From NCBI RefSeq assembly GCF_000001735.4, contig NC_003070.9, positions 20,941,971 to 21,005,970 of the forward strand: a stretch of DNA of 64,000 nt, given 5' to 3'. The position numbers and the translations under genes were made by a program. Every line of letters starts with the position of its first letter. Position 1 is the stretch's first letter. The notes under the pieces were generated by a model. It was not told the origin of the DNA, made no database searches, and worked only from the letters and a program-made list of their open reading frames with translations. Positions 42,574-55,900 of this stretch are shown piece after piece. The DNA is from Arabidopsis thaliana. Lineage: Eukaryota > Streptophyta > Magnoliopsida > Brassicales > Brassicaceae.

Positions 42574-44923
42574 CTATTCAGCGCTCTTAGACTTCTTCTT
42601 CTTCTTCTTGGTGCTGTGACCATCATCAGTCTCCTCTTCTCCTCCAGCTTTACTCTTCTTTGTCTTCTTCTTCTCTGATTTCTCGTTCTCCTCTGCAGTC
42701 TCCATCTTCCTCTTCTCTTTCTTCTTCTTTTTCTCTGACTTGTCCTCCTCCATTGCCACCACCTCTTCTTCTTCTTCACCCTTTGCCTTCTTCTTCTTGC
42801 TTTTCTTCACCGAGGCATCAACTGGCTCCTTCCCTTCCTCTTCTAAAGGAGGAACAGATAAAAAAACACTGAGTTTGCCATCATAAAGAGGACTCTGATT
42901 ACAACCAAAAAAAAACAGCTACAAGAAATACCTTGCTTTAGATTCTCTATCACCTCCTTCATTACATCCACGTTCTTGCGTGGGGCAACACCTTTGTCAT
43001 AAAATTCTAGCCTTTCCTCAACTTGTTCGCGAAGCTTCTCACCAAAAGCAGTAGTTGCACCATCTGCATAGGACATCAGGGCACATAATTTAACACTTTC
43101 ACAACAGAATTCATAATCCAAAACTCTTCTTCAAGGAGTTTCAGATTTTTACCAGCAAAACAATCAATCCGGGATGCTATAGAGCACTTGTTTGCAAGAT
43201 AACGAGCGATACGGCCCTTGTTCTTAGCAGATGCTCGGCCAATGAAGGAAGAATGGAAAATCAATCCATACTTGGGAGTGTTTCCACGTGTTTTAAGTGC
43301 CCTGAAATACCACAGCAGTTCATGTCACAAGCAGCACTAAAAGGAAACTGGTGAACATTAAAAATATAGTGCCAGATATTGCACCTGAAAAGAGCCTTCT
43401 CGGCTCCAAGAATCTGGAGGGTGGAAGATGGGCATTTAGCAAGGTTAGTCAGACTTCCAGCATGTGAAATCAAACGGGCACCGACCATTTCTCCAATCAA
43501 AGCAGCCAAATTAGGGGCAATGTCGCTCATCTTAGTGACAAGATAATCATAGAGCTTCTTCCTGTAGTCAGCAAGGTCCATAACTTTCTGAGCAAAGGTC
43601 TGTACGTTGATTAAGTCAAGCGGTGATAAATCCGAGCCTGCCAATAGGGAAGAGAGTAAATGTCTCAGGACATAAGTTAACAGAAACACACATTAACTCA
43701 AAGCTACCAAAAAAGTCAGCTCAAAATTTTTACCCATGGATGCTTTTCCAGCTTCGATGACCTCCTTTGCCTTATCTTCATCCCCTAAGACTTCAGTAAG
43801 CATGGGGATGTGATCTTCAGTCAACTTTGACTTGTCATCAATCATCTTTGAAACACGGGCGTAAAGATAGTTGTCATTGACTATCTTCACTAGTTCGGGG
43901 AAGTGCCACGAATACCATTCCCTGTAATAACATTATAAACAGTTCAGCTACCAATTTTCTCGAGGAAAACACACAATCTGAAAGGGAAAAGCACAAAACA
44001 AACCTGACTCTCATGGCAAAGGAATTGATATCCTTATCAAGCGTGTCAAGCATGAAGATAGCTTGAATAACCATGTTATCCACTCGGTTAACATTGAACT
44101 TCACCTTGGCTCTGCTGTAGCTGTGAGCTAATCCAAGCTGAGATTTTTCAAGATCACCAGGCTACATAAACAGAAATTTTTTATGAGAACACAAACCATA
44201 TGAGATAAGCAAACAGACAAAAAGATTTTAAACACATAGAAAGGAGATCACACCTTTAAGTCCTTGATAAACCTATCAAAATGCTGGCGAACACCTCTGA
44301 GAAGCTCAAGAACAAACTCATTGCTCTGGCATGGGATTTTAGTAGCTTCAAATATATGTGAACCGAGTTTAGGCTCAGCCAATCCTAAACTGAACTTGGG
44401 TTTCTTTCCCTCCTTGACCTTAGGAAGATTCAACTCCAGAAAACTTCTAAGCTCATCAGTCATAACACCTACCAATATCACATTAAAACCAATTCCAAAA
44501 GCATCAATGACAAAACCAAAACAATGAAACAAAAACAGAACACAAAAACAAGAATCAACCATAAATTAAAGCTCTTTCTACAATATATCCAGGAAATTTG
44601 AACTATAAGGTTTTAAATCGAAGTGTCTACTCTAGCTCTAAATACAAGAACAAGCTACTCAACACAACACATGAATATACAGAACAAAGAATAAGAAGAG
44701 AGTAATGAAGAGTCTGACCTTCAGAGACGGCGTTGACTTGGTTGAGAGCATCGAGAGCAGACTCAAAGGGATGAAACGCTGTGAGCTGAACAACACGGCC
44801 AAAGCGACTGAGGTCGGAGACAGAAGTCCGAACCGCCTCAGTGTTCTGTCCGATCTCATCTAGTCCGTGAACCTCGAAGAGACCATAGCCGGAAGAAGAC
44901 TCGTAGATAACATACATCGCCAT
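42574..44923 (-). CDS. NOP56: Nucleolar protein NOP56, box C/D snoRNP core
   Basis: Eight exons on the minus strand: 44923-44719, 44468-44254, 44161-44004, 43921-43734, 43637-43385, 43301-43153, 43063-42932, 42842-42574; 522 residues. The N-terminal NOP5NT domain starts [19 protein letters not shown] central coiled coil follows, then the Nop RNA-binding domain with the signature [20 protein letters not shown] and [20 protein letters not shown], continuing [19 protein letters not shown]. The C-terminal about 85 residues are alternating KKK and EEE runs (KKE tail), typical of nucleolar NOP56/NOP58. With fibrillarin, NOP58 and the 15.5K protein it forms the particle that 2'-O-methylates rRNA. 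The start is set by homology, and the promoter carries site II and telo-box motifs. I looked for C/D snoRNAs in the introns and did not see a convincing one. Corresponds to At1g56110. Confidence 0.96.
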
Positions 44924-44940
44924 TTTTTGAGGAGAAGAAA

Positions 44941-45111
44941 CTAAAACCCTAAAGACCTACTGAGCGAGAAGAAATATACAACGAACGAAACTAGGGTTTC
45001 AGGGGTTTAATAAGCGCATCTGTTGATGGCGCTGCTCTTGAAAAATTCAATGGGCCAGGCCCATTTAACGGTGTGTTAGTTGTACTAGCTTATAAAATGC
45101 CCGGCCCATCA
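44941..45111 (-). promoter_or_regulatory. NOP56 promoter: telo-boxes and site II motifs
   Basis: A telo-box-like AAAACCCTAAAG lies at 44943-44954 on the plus strand, and AAACCCTAG on the minus strand at about 44991-44999. TGGGCC at 45051-45056 runs into AGGCCCA at 45057-45063. A further GGCCCA lies near 45103. Confidence 0.75.
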
Positions 45112-45130
45112 CAACAGGTTAACTTTCTTT

Positions 45131-45154
45131 TTTTTTTTTTTTTTTTTTTTTTTT
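45131..45154. repeat. Poly(T) tract of about 24 bases
   Basis: Homopolymer run between NOP56 and the first receptor kinase. I do not see flanking target duplications. Confidence 0.85.
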
Positions 45155-45317
45155 GGTCATCCTTGCAAGATATCAAAAGTTTGTTACAAAAATTGAAAAA
45201 TTGTCAACTAAAATATTATTATTGAATGAAAGTGAAATCTGTTTCTCCACATCCTTATATAGAAGAAAATTGTCAACTTCCATATACAAGCATATCAAAT
45301 TATAGAGGGGACAATCT

Positions 45318-48300
45318 TCATCTTCCCTCCTTGATCTTGAATCCAACCATTGGCTTCGATTCGCCGTCTCTAAGTGGCATCTCCGGGCCAGGCGCTATAA
45401 AGCTCGTCGAGAAGCTAGTGTCTTTCGTTTGAAAGTTGCTGAATGAGGAGCTTGTGGTGTCATCAAATGTACAGTCGGTTAGGTAGCCTGGCTTAGAGGT
45501 GGCATCATTGACCTCAGCATCTCCTGACAACATGGCTACTACTCGTGACATTGGTGGTCTCAACGCATAAGATGACTGAGTGCAAAGCAGAGCAATGCCA
45601 ATCATGCGTTTCACTTCTTCCATGTTGTATTCACTTAGCTCATCATCTATTAGTTCAACGTCACGGTTTTTCTCGTGTAGATTCCATGCCTGTATACAAG
45701 AAATACAAAAGGATTATCGGCTTTTGTCATTTATCACACCATCTTCAACTTCGCCTATATGACAAATATAGACGTACCCATTCAAGAAGATATTTTTTTC
45801 CCTCTTCCAGGTTCTCATCAGAGTTTTTCCTTCCACTCACTAGCTCAAGAGCCACAACACCAAAGGCATACACATCTGTTTTCTCTGTTAGATGTCCACG
45901 CATGGCATACTCTGGCGCAAGATACCCACTGCATTGATACAACTAACATGAGCTATAAAGCCATAATTGTGTTGCAAACAAAATGTCAGGGTCTATGGAT
46001 TTTGCTTACATCGTCCCTGCCACTCTGGTACTAATATGGGTTTTCTTGTCATCATATAGTTTTGCAAGCCCAAAATCAGAAACTTTTGGGACCAGTTCAG
46101 AGTCCAGTAAAATGTTGCTGGCCTTCACATCTCTGTGTATTATGCGAACACTTGCTTCCTCGTGGAGATAAACTAGACCTCTGGCTACTCCCAGACATAT
46201 CTCATAACGGGTTGACCAATCAAGATGCAAACTCTTATCCCCTGTAACATCCAACCCAATGGCATAATGATTACTTTAGCTTGGCAGAAGCAGAGATAGG
46301 TAAGTCATGTTTCTGTTCATTACCAAATAATGCCTGATCGAGACTTCCATTAGGGAGATACTCATATACGAGCAAACGATGATCTCCTTCAAAGCAGCAC
46401 CCGTAAAGTTTTACTAGGTTGCGATGTAGAACTGAAGAAATTGCAATAATTTCTGCAACAAATTGTCCCTTCCCTTGCCGTGATCCAATTGACAACTGCT
46501 TCACCGCCACCTCTCTTCCATCATTGAGGTTTCCCTGTTGAACGTGTTATTCAAAACAAAACGTATTAAAAGGTATTACATGTACCCTTCTTTCCTAGTA
46601 TCTCAGAAAAATATACAGCTATTTTGTTCGATTCAGTAAGGGACTTACCTTATAAACAGCCCCAAACCCTCCCTCTCCAAGCTTGTTTGAGAGATCAAAA
46701 TCTTGTGTTGCATTCTTAAGTTCCGAGTAAGTAAAGGTGTAAGGCTTTACGTCCATACTAAGTATCTCTGCCATAAAAAATTCACTACTTAAAATCAACC
46801 AATTTAACAGATGATAGTCAACTTTAATTTTGATCAGAGAGCTAAAGTTATTCAGCTCAAGGGCTTGTTTATGTTCTTATTACATCTGTACCTTCATCAT
46901 CTGTGTACGGTTTTCTTCTTTTTCGAATGACGAGGATAACCACACCCGCAAAGATGCTCAAAAGTCCAACACCAACAATGACACCCACAATAGTACCAGT
47001 CCTGCTCTTTCCCTTTGATGGTGGCCTATTAGCCACAGTTGGTGTGAAATCTGAACAAGAATATGTGACACGGCACTAACTAGTATCGGGAGATAGTGAA
47101 AATCAGAGGAAAAAAAATATATCAACCGTTTGTGTTACCTGGTGTCGCACTGACGGCCGCTATTAATGGCCCATAAGCCCCTTGGATAGGAATACAACAT
47201 GTTCCTTTTCCAGCCCAGAAAAGATGGACTTCGAGATGATTTTCTGATACATTTGTTTTATATTCTCTCTGAACTGCTCGAACCGAAGAGCCACCAGCTG
47301 TTCTGCGTATATCAAAATCCTTTTCAACAAGTCTTCCCTGGAAAAATGGAGCTAGATCTTAGAATTCATCAGAACCAAAAAGTAACATTTGTGAACCGGA
47401 AAGCTCGATCAAGTGGTGCAGACCTGGACATAAATGTTAAAACGTCGTCTTCCAATACCTTTCCAAGAGTTAGAACCTTCAATTTGTACTTCAGCAAACT
47501 GAAGTGTTACGGTGTACCCTCCATTTTCTAGCCCCAACCCATAATACCTTAGGGAAGATGCAGAAAGTCGTGCTGACTGAAAAAGCTCTGAGTCCATAGT
47601 GTTGATAAATTGTGCTAGTGAAGTAGCTATGTATATATTGTTGCTACTGCCAGCAAAATTTCCTACACTACTGGCTGCCCATCTCTTTGCAGCACTCACA
47701 ACAAACGAAGCTGGTCCAAGATCCGCGTCCTCCTTTTCAAATAGTGCTCCACTAACAGACCTTATCTCTGGGCCTCCGCAGTTGATCGAAAAGTTATAAT
47801 CTAGACACCAGTCAATAGCGAAAGTCTTAAAACAATTTTTTTCCAATAAGACATTGGAGCCCTGTCCATATGTTTGCACATTCAACATGGAGAACATAAT
47901 TTGTGAGGGTATCTTTTTGTTACACTTACAGATTCCTTCGCCTCGATTGCAGGGGAAGTTCTTCTGCAGGCAATGTAGTCCTGATAAAACCCTTTTAACA
48001 ACAAAAAAAGATTTAAGAAAGAAATGATAAATCGTTTATGCTTGCATCCTTTTGTAGGAAAAGAATAGAAATATATACAAAAACTCACCTGTTGTCAAGA
48101 CCTTCCAGTGTGAAGTTGTTAGCAACTAGATTGCTGCACATATAACAAACGCTTCTGTTTATTATTCCCTAACAAGTGATTATAATAAACTTTTACGACA
48201 AAGAGGAAGTCTCATGCTGCATATGAAGAGGCCTAATGAATATGCATGTGGGAAAAATTCTGAAATTTTAAAAAGGCTCTGAAGATAAGTTGAGATATAA

Positions 48301-51177
48301 TGTTTTTCTTTACTTACAGCTTCAAATCTGGTAAGCTGACCCATGAAGGAAGACTTCCAGACAAATCATTGTACGACACATCTCTGTCAGCATAAAAGAA
48401 AAATACAGTTAGGATCTACCGACTATATTATATGTCCAAAACAGTTTCTTAATATCTTGGCAAGTTATCTGTGTCACCAGGAGTGGAACCTTATTCAACT
48501 TGAATAAGTGCCCCGTAAATAGTGTACGAGCCATATTAGGAGGATCTGTCAACAAACCGTCCAAGAAACGTTGTGGCTTTTAAAGATGGAAAAATTATAA
48601 AGGATTTCGTTACTCACAAATTGCTCAGAGACTGCCCCTTTAGAGTGGGCAAGGATCCATTCAACGTGTTGTTTCCCAGAAACCTAATATGAAAAGACAA
48701 ACGATTTTTTTTTATAAAATGATCCGTGTAGTTATATAGTAAGACCCAAAAGAAGCAGAAAACATATCATCTTAGTATCTTACAAGTGAGTAAGTCGACT
48801 TAAGTTGAAAAGTGAAGCCGGAATTGGTCCATGTAATTTGTTGAAGCTCAAATCACTGGAAGACAAACATGAATTAAACGGTAAAACATGAAACAATTTC
48901 TGTTTTCTAATGAATGAGGAAGTATACGAAATTATATTATCAGCAGTTTAAGATCATTTCGTGTTCTTTCTGTGACTTTCACAAATCATCTCACTCTTTT
49001 TGACCCTGAAACAGCTTTCAGAGCATGTGAAGAAAAACACTGACATATGTACTTACACTTGTTGCAAACTTGTGTATCCTCCAATAGTAGACGGTATTGT
49101 CCCAGTGAGATTGTTGTTCCTCAATACTCTGCAACAAATATCATAATTGCTAAATACAGGAGGAGATAGAAACAGCTCAACAGTACATTAATCTGATCAT
49201 AAATTGGAGGAGGAGTTGAATCAAAGCTGCCTTACAATACACTTAGAGATTTCATGTCTTTGATGAAATCAAGAGAAGAGCTTCCATTGGATATATCACC
49301 AAGCCTCCTACATATAGAATATGAATATGTGGACAAAAGGAAAGATAGAGAAACAGTAAACAATAATGATTCTGACACAATTTAACACATACAGTTCTGT
49401 CAAAGCAATTAAGTTGGAAAATGACGACGGTATTGGGCCGCTCAAACCAGTTCCGAGGATCCTCCTGCAGTAAATTGTACCAGTCGTATATTCCCAATTT
49501 AGATACAATGAAGAATTATTCCACTATATTACTCCGTATAAATGAAATCTCCTTACAAGGTAGTAAGTTTGGTCCAGAATCCTATAAAGTCTGGTATCCG
49601 ACCTGTAAGTTCCACATCCATAATCCAACTGGTACAACATTAAGGAAACAATCACCCCAACGCAAAAAACTAAAATGTAAAGTAGTAAGTAGATTATAAA
49701 AATTATATCTTACGCGACTTCCAACTCCACAAAATTAGCAAATGATAAAGGTATTCCTCCGCTGAGTCCAGAACTATCGATGTACCTGTAATAGATGTAA
49801 GAAATTTTTAAGAATAACAGATGCACAAGACTTTTGTGGTCGACGAACACTAAAGAGTTTCAGACGTTAAGGTTTCATATCTAAATTATAACTAGTCAAT
49901 AACATAAGCACTTATGGATTTGACAGATAGACTCACATTTGCTGTAGTTTTGTACAACTCCCAATCTCAGCTGGTAAGGAACCGGAAAAGTTATTTGAAC
50001 TAATACCACTGCAGAAAATATATATAGCTATAAAGAACCATCAAATCCTCTCCATAAGCAGAGTGAAGACATGTTCAAATATAGATAATGAGGAAGCAGC
50101 CAAAGCTTACAGTAATCTTAAATCCGTAAGCAAACCGATTTCCTTAGGAATAGGGCCAGACAACGCGTTGATTCCAAAAGTCCTACATTTGAGCATGGGA
50201 GACAAACAATTGTTAATTGAACTTGTATAAAATTATCAAAAAAGAAAAAGAAACAAGGTTTCAGAGGCTTTTACATCCACTGCATCCGAGTCAAATTCCC
50301 AATAGCAGGAGACAGTGAGCCTGTGAGATAATTTTGACCTAGGTTCCTGAAAGATGTGTGTTTTTGATGACCATTGGATCAGTTAAGAGTCTCAACATAT
50401 ATATACTTGTGAATATAAAAAGTGGGTAAGTGGGTTGTATGGAACTATACAGATTGGTGAGGTATGTTAAGGTCCAGAGCTCTGGAGGTATAGGTCCTAC
50501 AACATCTATCGCATAAACCTTTCTGAGACAACAACAAACAAAATTGAGACTCAGTGGGAGAATTCGTCGAACATATGGAGTGCATAAAAAGTGGGAAAGA
50601 GGTGTAACATGTTATTTATGCGGCAGATTGTGGAGTTTTGGAAACTACAGTCGCATTTGATGAGAGGATTGTAGGCATGGTTTGAGTCGAGTACACTGGC
50701 GTCGATGGCGACGCCGGAGCAAAGTTCGCCGCTGATGTTCCATTCCCTCGGCGCCCGAATCTTCCAAGCCGCGAAGATGGAGTTCAAAGCTCGCGCTGTT
50801 TTTATCCAACATAATTCACAACGGTCAAATTATTATTAGCACCCCTTAATCTATTACGCTTAACTAAACAACTAGTATTAATTAATTGAAACTATATATT
50901 AACTGAACTAAGAAACTCATTCTATTGACAAGATGCATTTTATTTGTTTTTTCGTTAGTGGGGTTTATTACAAAGAAGAAGCTAGCTATTACAAACTACA
51001 AATCCAGTCGATAATTGGTGACTAAACTTTTGTCAAGTGTTGAAAAGACAGACCATCGTCGGGATGAGTAGTGGGTCTGGTTCGGTTTTGGGCTCGAACC
51101 ATCACGTGAACCAAACCGGAACAACACAAGAACCAAACGGTTAGGAGCAGAAACAGAGATCTACGTAGCCTGAGCAT
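45318..51177 (-). CDS. LRR-malectin receptor-like kinase (subfamily VIII-2), array member 1
   Basis: More than twenty exons on the minus strand from ATG 51177 to TGA at 45318. Exon 1 (51177-51054) encodes the signal peptide ([19 protein letters not shown]). Exon 2 (from 50795) holds the N-terminal cap with [13 protein letters not shown]. Many small LRR exons follow to about 48080 (for example [20 protein letters not shown]). Next come a malectin domain ([16 protein letters not shown]; 47150-47800), a transmembrane helix ([20 protein letters not shown]; about 46890-47000) and a kinase ([40 protein letters not shown]). All catalytic residues are present, so it should be an active RD kinase. It ends in a Ser/Thr-rich tail. 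Malectin RLKs of this clade act in sensing cell-wall glucans. Probably At1g56120. Internal exon borders were not all fixed. Confidence 0.9.
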
Positions 51178-51650
51178 TTCAACAGATATAACTTTGGTTC
51201 AGAAAAACAAGACCACTATGAGTGTGTTTATAAAGAGATTTGCCGATCAGCGAATGGGCTCTCTGTTTTCTCTGTATAGAGACGTTAATGGCTATCAGGC
51301 TATGATTGCTATGGTTCGTAGAGTTGGAAAATTCTTCCTTCTTCACCACTACACTACTTCACATAATAATATAAAAACAATGTTGTCTTCTTCTTTTTTT
51401 AGTCTCCACACTCTATAGCAGAGAGAAGACTTAATTACTAGTACTATGAGAGAAGACTTACTATGAAATCTTCCCACTTGTTGACACACAGCCAAGAGAA
51501 TTAGTGTAACTGATCAACAATGTAAGATTGACTATAAACGAAACTTCGAGTTTCAAGTCGTCGTCCATTTTCAACCACTTGAGATTTTTTTCTTCTTTTT
51601 TGATAAAAAGGGGACTTGAGACTTAAGGATTATTTGGTAAGTCTCCTTTA
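51178..51650. other. Upstream region of array member 1
   Basis: No gene. The gtttcaagtcgtcgtccat string near 51550 recurs at 59385-59402 upstream of array member 3's 3' flank, showing shared ancestry of the flanks. Confidence 0.6.
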
Positions 51651-51654
51651 GATA

Positions 51655-51960
51655 TGCCAATATCCATTTAGTGCTCGTGGAACCCACTCATGAAAGTGAT
51701 CTTAATCATTATTTCCTTTTGAATTCCAAGACATAACACATGATTACATATCAAGGAAGGAAGAAGTTGCTACGGAAGAGTCAATCACCTTTAGAGACTG
51801 CACCGGTTGATTTGGTTAAAGACTTAAAACGACATGAATAGTGCGAGCCCCATCACGACCGGTTAGAGATCCACTCCAAGTCCAACTTAGAGCTACTAAA
51901 ATATTTTTATTGAATCAAAGAAGTATTTTATTTTTATTTTAAGTAAACGCATAGTTAAGA
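51655..51960. repeat. Orphan copy of RLK 3' flank with NOP56 5' relict
   Basis: Contains cactcatgaaagtgatctta, then a decayed NOP56 exon-1 fragment (51790-51830, tttagagactgcaccggttgatttggtta), then gcccc-atcacgaccggttag and aatatttttattgaatcaaag. The same order is found at 52620-52860 and 59460-59650. Here no kinase lies immediately to the right, so it probably marks a lost array member. Confidence 0.7.
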
Positions 51961-52610
51961 GTTTCGATATACAAGCAATGTTCGATTAGTTAAACGTACC
52001 GTAATGAGAGTCGTCCATGCATGCATGGCTAAACGTTGAGGTCTTTTCTTGATTCCCTTTTTGTTGTATCTCAACATCATTTGGAGATTTCTTGAGCTCT
52101 GATCCGGCTTGGGATCCTCAGTGGAACCGCTTGGAAACTGGAATAAGCTTAAGAATGCAGAAGCAGTCACTGATGCTATCATTTCAACAGTGAATAGTTA
52201 ATTACGTTTCTCCCACGGTAGGTTTTGAGGACAAACGTGACATGATAAATCGTGTATTAAACTAGTGTGTAATAACCTAATATCTTCCATTAGCAGATCG
52301 ATGGAGGGCCGCACAAGAGAAACTGATGCTGGAGCAATGCTATGATCTTTTGAGTTAGAGGTACATATATAGATCATTTGAAGACCTGAACTGATATGTT
52401 TCTGTTTCTGATCATAATTTGGAGAGGAGCTTCAAGTGTTTCGTCCTGATTCAACACTAATAGACTTTCAATACAAAACTTCATTTACACTAGGACTGTA
52501 AAGTATCCAATATGCTTAGCTCTGGTTTTCTCCCCCACTTATTTACACGATCTTTGCTCATGTGACGTCTACATCTTCATGACATAAGCATACATATTTG
52601 AATTGCAGCT
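51961..52610. other. Intergenic, no gene supported
   Basis: A weak 75-codon ORF at 51955-52182 (minus) has no recognisable domain. Confidence 0.5.
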
Positions 52611-52619
52611 TTGAAAATC

Positions 52620-52860
52620 CAGTTAGAGCTCCTGGAACCCCCACTCATGAAAGTAGTACAGAGATTATTTCATTTTTGACTCCCAAATAAAACATTACAA
52701 CACATGAATATACTACAGAGTCAGTCACCTTCAGAGACTGCATTGATTTGGCTAAGTACATGAATAATGCGAGGCCCATCACTAACGGTTAAAGATCAAT
52801 TTCAACTTCTAACTACTAAATTATTATTATCGAATCAAAGTGAAATCTGTTTTTCCCAAT
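52620..52860. repeat. RLK 3' flank of member 2 with NOP56 5' relict
   Basis: caacacatgaatatac (near 52698) is identical to NOP56 intron 1 (near 44665). It is followed by cttcagagactgcattgattt, which aligns with the end of NOP56 exon 1. The sequence then jumps to gcgaggcccatcac, matching the NOP56 promoter at 45099-45111. Confidence 0.75.
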
Positions 52861-52960
52861 CAAAGATGAAAATTGTCAATCCCTTTTTTTTTTTGTACAA
52901 AATTGTCATCTTACATATATACAAACATCTCTATAGCCATAAATCGTAGATGATACATTG

Positions 52961-55900
52961 TCATCTTCCCTCATTGATCTTGGATCCAAGCATTGGCTTA
53001 AAGTCGCTGTCTCTGGGTGATATCTCGGAGCCAGGCGCCACAAGGCTCATGGAATAGCCTGTTGTGTCTTTGATTTGAAATCCGCTGAGAGATGAGCCTG
53101 TGGTGTCATCAAATCTCCAGTCGCTTACGTAGCCTGGCTTAGAAGTGACATCACCGATCTCAACATCTCCTGAAAGCATGGCCACCACTCGTGACATTGG
53201 TGGCCTCAAGGCATGAGATGTCTGTGTGCACAACAGAGCAATGCCAATCATGCGCTTTGCTTCTTCCATGTTGAAATCAGTCAGCTTATCATCGATTAGT
53301 TCAATGTCACGGCTTTTCTCGTGTAAATTCCATGCCTGTATACAGAAAATACACAAGTATTATTGGCTTTTGCCATTCTAAACTCCATCCATTTACAATC
53401 AATCATAATAAGCAAGAACGTACCCATTCAAGAAGATATTTTTTTTCCTCCTCCAGATTCTCATCAGAGTTTGGCCTTCCACTCACTAGCTCAAGAGCCA
53501 CAACACCAAAGGCATACACATCCGTTTTCTCTGTTAGATGTCCACGCATGGCATACTCTGGCGCAAGATACCCACTGCATTGATACAGCAACATCACTAA
53601 CATGTCTCACTAATTTGTAATTGTGATGCAAACCAAAGGTCAGAGTTTGTGGATTACTTACATCGTCCCTGCCACTCGGGTACTTATGTGGGTTTTCTTG
53701 TCATCGTACAGTTTTGCAAGTCCAAAATCAGAAATTTGTGGGACCAGTCTAGAGTCGAGCAAAATGTTACTGGCCTTCACATCCCTGTGTACTATGCGAA
53801 CACTCGCCTCCTCGTGGAGATAAACTAGACCTCTGGCTACTCCCAGGCATATCTCATAACGGGTTGACCAATCAAGATGTAAGGTCTTATCCCCTGAAAC
53901 ATGCAAACCAAGGGCATAAATGAGTACTTAAGGTTCGCAGAAGCAGTGATAGATAAGTCATGTTTCTGTTCATTACCAAATAGCGCCTGATCAAGACTTC
54001 CATTAGGTAGATACTCATATACGAGCATACGATGCTCTCCTTCAAAGCAGCACCCATAAAGTTTTACTAGGTTGCGATGTAGAACTGAAGAAATTGCTAC
54101 AATTTCTGCAACAAATTGTCCCTTCCCTTGACGGGATCCCACCGACAATAGCTTCACCGCGACCACTCTTCCATCATTAAGGTTTCCCTATTGAATGTGT
54201 TTTTCAAAACAAAACGTATAAACAGACACTCTTCTTTCCTAGTATATCTAAGAATATACAGATATCAGATATGTCGTCCATTTCGGTATGGGTACCTTAC
54301 CTTATAAACAGGCCCAAATCCCCCCTCTCCAAGCTTGTTTGAGGGATCAAAATCTTGAGTTGCACTTTTAAGTTCCGAATAAGTAAAGATGTAAGGCTTT
54401 ACGTCCATACCAAGTAGCTCTGCAAAAAACGATTCGGTTATAAATTAACCAATTTAAAAAATGATAGTCAGGTCTAATTTTAGGGCCAAAATTCTTCAGC
54501 TCAAGGGCTTGTTTGTATTCTGATTACATACCTTCATCATCTGTGTACCGTTTTCTTCTTTTTCGGATAGTAAACATGACCACACCCGCAAGGATGCTCA
54601 AAAGTCCTACGCCAACAATGACGCCCACAATAGTACCAGTCCTGTTCTTTCCTTTTGATGGTGGCTTATTCGCCACAGTTGGTGTGAAATCTGAACATGA
54701 ATATGTTACACCATCTCTTAGGCACTAAGTAGCATCAAAAGATAGTGAAAATTAGGGAGAAGAAAGAATTCGCCATTTGTGTTACCTGGTGTTGCACTGA
54801 CTGCTGATATTAATGGTCCATAAGCCCCTTGGATAGGTATACAACATGTTCCTTTCCCAGCCCAGAAAAGATGAACTTCGAGGTGATTTTCTGATACATT
54901 TGCCTTATATACTCTCTGAACTGCTCTAACAGTAGAGTCACCAGCTGTTCTACGTACATCAAAATCCTTTTCAACAAGTCTTCCCTGGAAAAACGGAGCT
55001 ACATGTCAGAATCCATCACCAAATTTGGAAATGGATAACACCAAATAGTTAACTTGTAAAGCGGAAAGCTTGATCAAGTAGTGCAGACCTGGACATAAAT
55101 GTCAAAACGTCGTCGTCCCAAACCTTTCCAAGTGGTAGAAGTAGAACCTAGAATTTGTATTTCAGCAAACTGAAGGGTTACTGTATATCCTCCATTTTCT
55201 AGCCCCAACCCATAATACCTTACGGAAGATGCAGAAAGTCTTGCTGATTGAAATAGCTCTGAGTCCAAAGTGTTGACAAATTGTGATTGTGAAGTAGCTA
55301 TGTATATATTGTTGCTACTTCCGGCAAAAAGTCCTACACTACTAGCTGCCCATCTCTGACCAGCACTCACGAAAAATGAAGCTGGTCCAAAATCCTCATC
55401 CTCCCTCTCAAATAGTGCTCCAGTTACAGATCTTTTCTCTGGGCCTCCGCAGTTGATTGAAAAGTCAGAATCTAGACACCAATCAATAGCGAAATTAAAC
55501 AAAAACATTTCCAACTACCCATGAGTTTGCTCAGTACACATGGAGAATAACAGTTATGAGGATATCTCATTGTTACACTTACAGATTCCTTTGCCTCGAT
55601 TGCAGGGGAAGTTTTTCTGCAGGCAGTTCAGTCCTGGTAAAACCCTTTTAACAAAAGAAAAATGATTAAAGAAAGATTCATTAAATCTTGCATCCTTTTG
55701 GAGGAAAATAAAAAGAAAGAAAAGAGAAACATATAGGCGTTTCAATCACCAACAAGAACATATTTAAGATAATCACCTGTTGTCAAGACCTTCTAATGTG
55801 AAGTTGTTAGCAACTAGGTTGCTGCAGAAATATCATACAGTTTTGTTTAATACAGATTATAATAACTATCATGCTGGATATGAAGAAGCCTAGTGAATAT

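Noticed and set aside
42843..44720. Intronic C/D snoRNAs in NOP56
   Set aside because: NOP56 hosts snoRNAs in animals, but I could not find paired C (RTGATGA) and D (CTGA) boxes with a closing stem in these introns.
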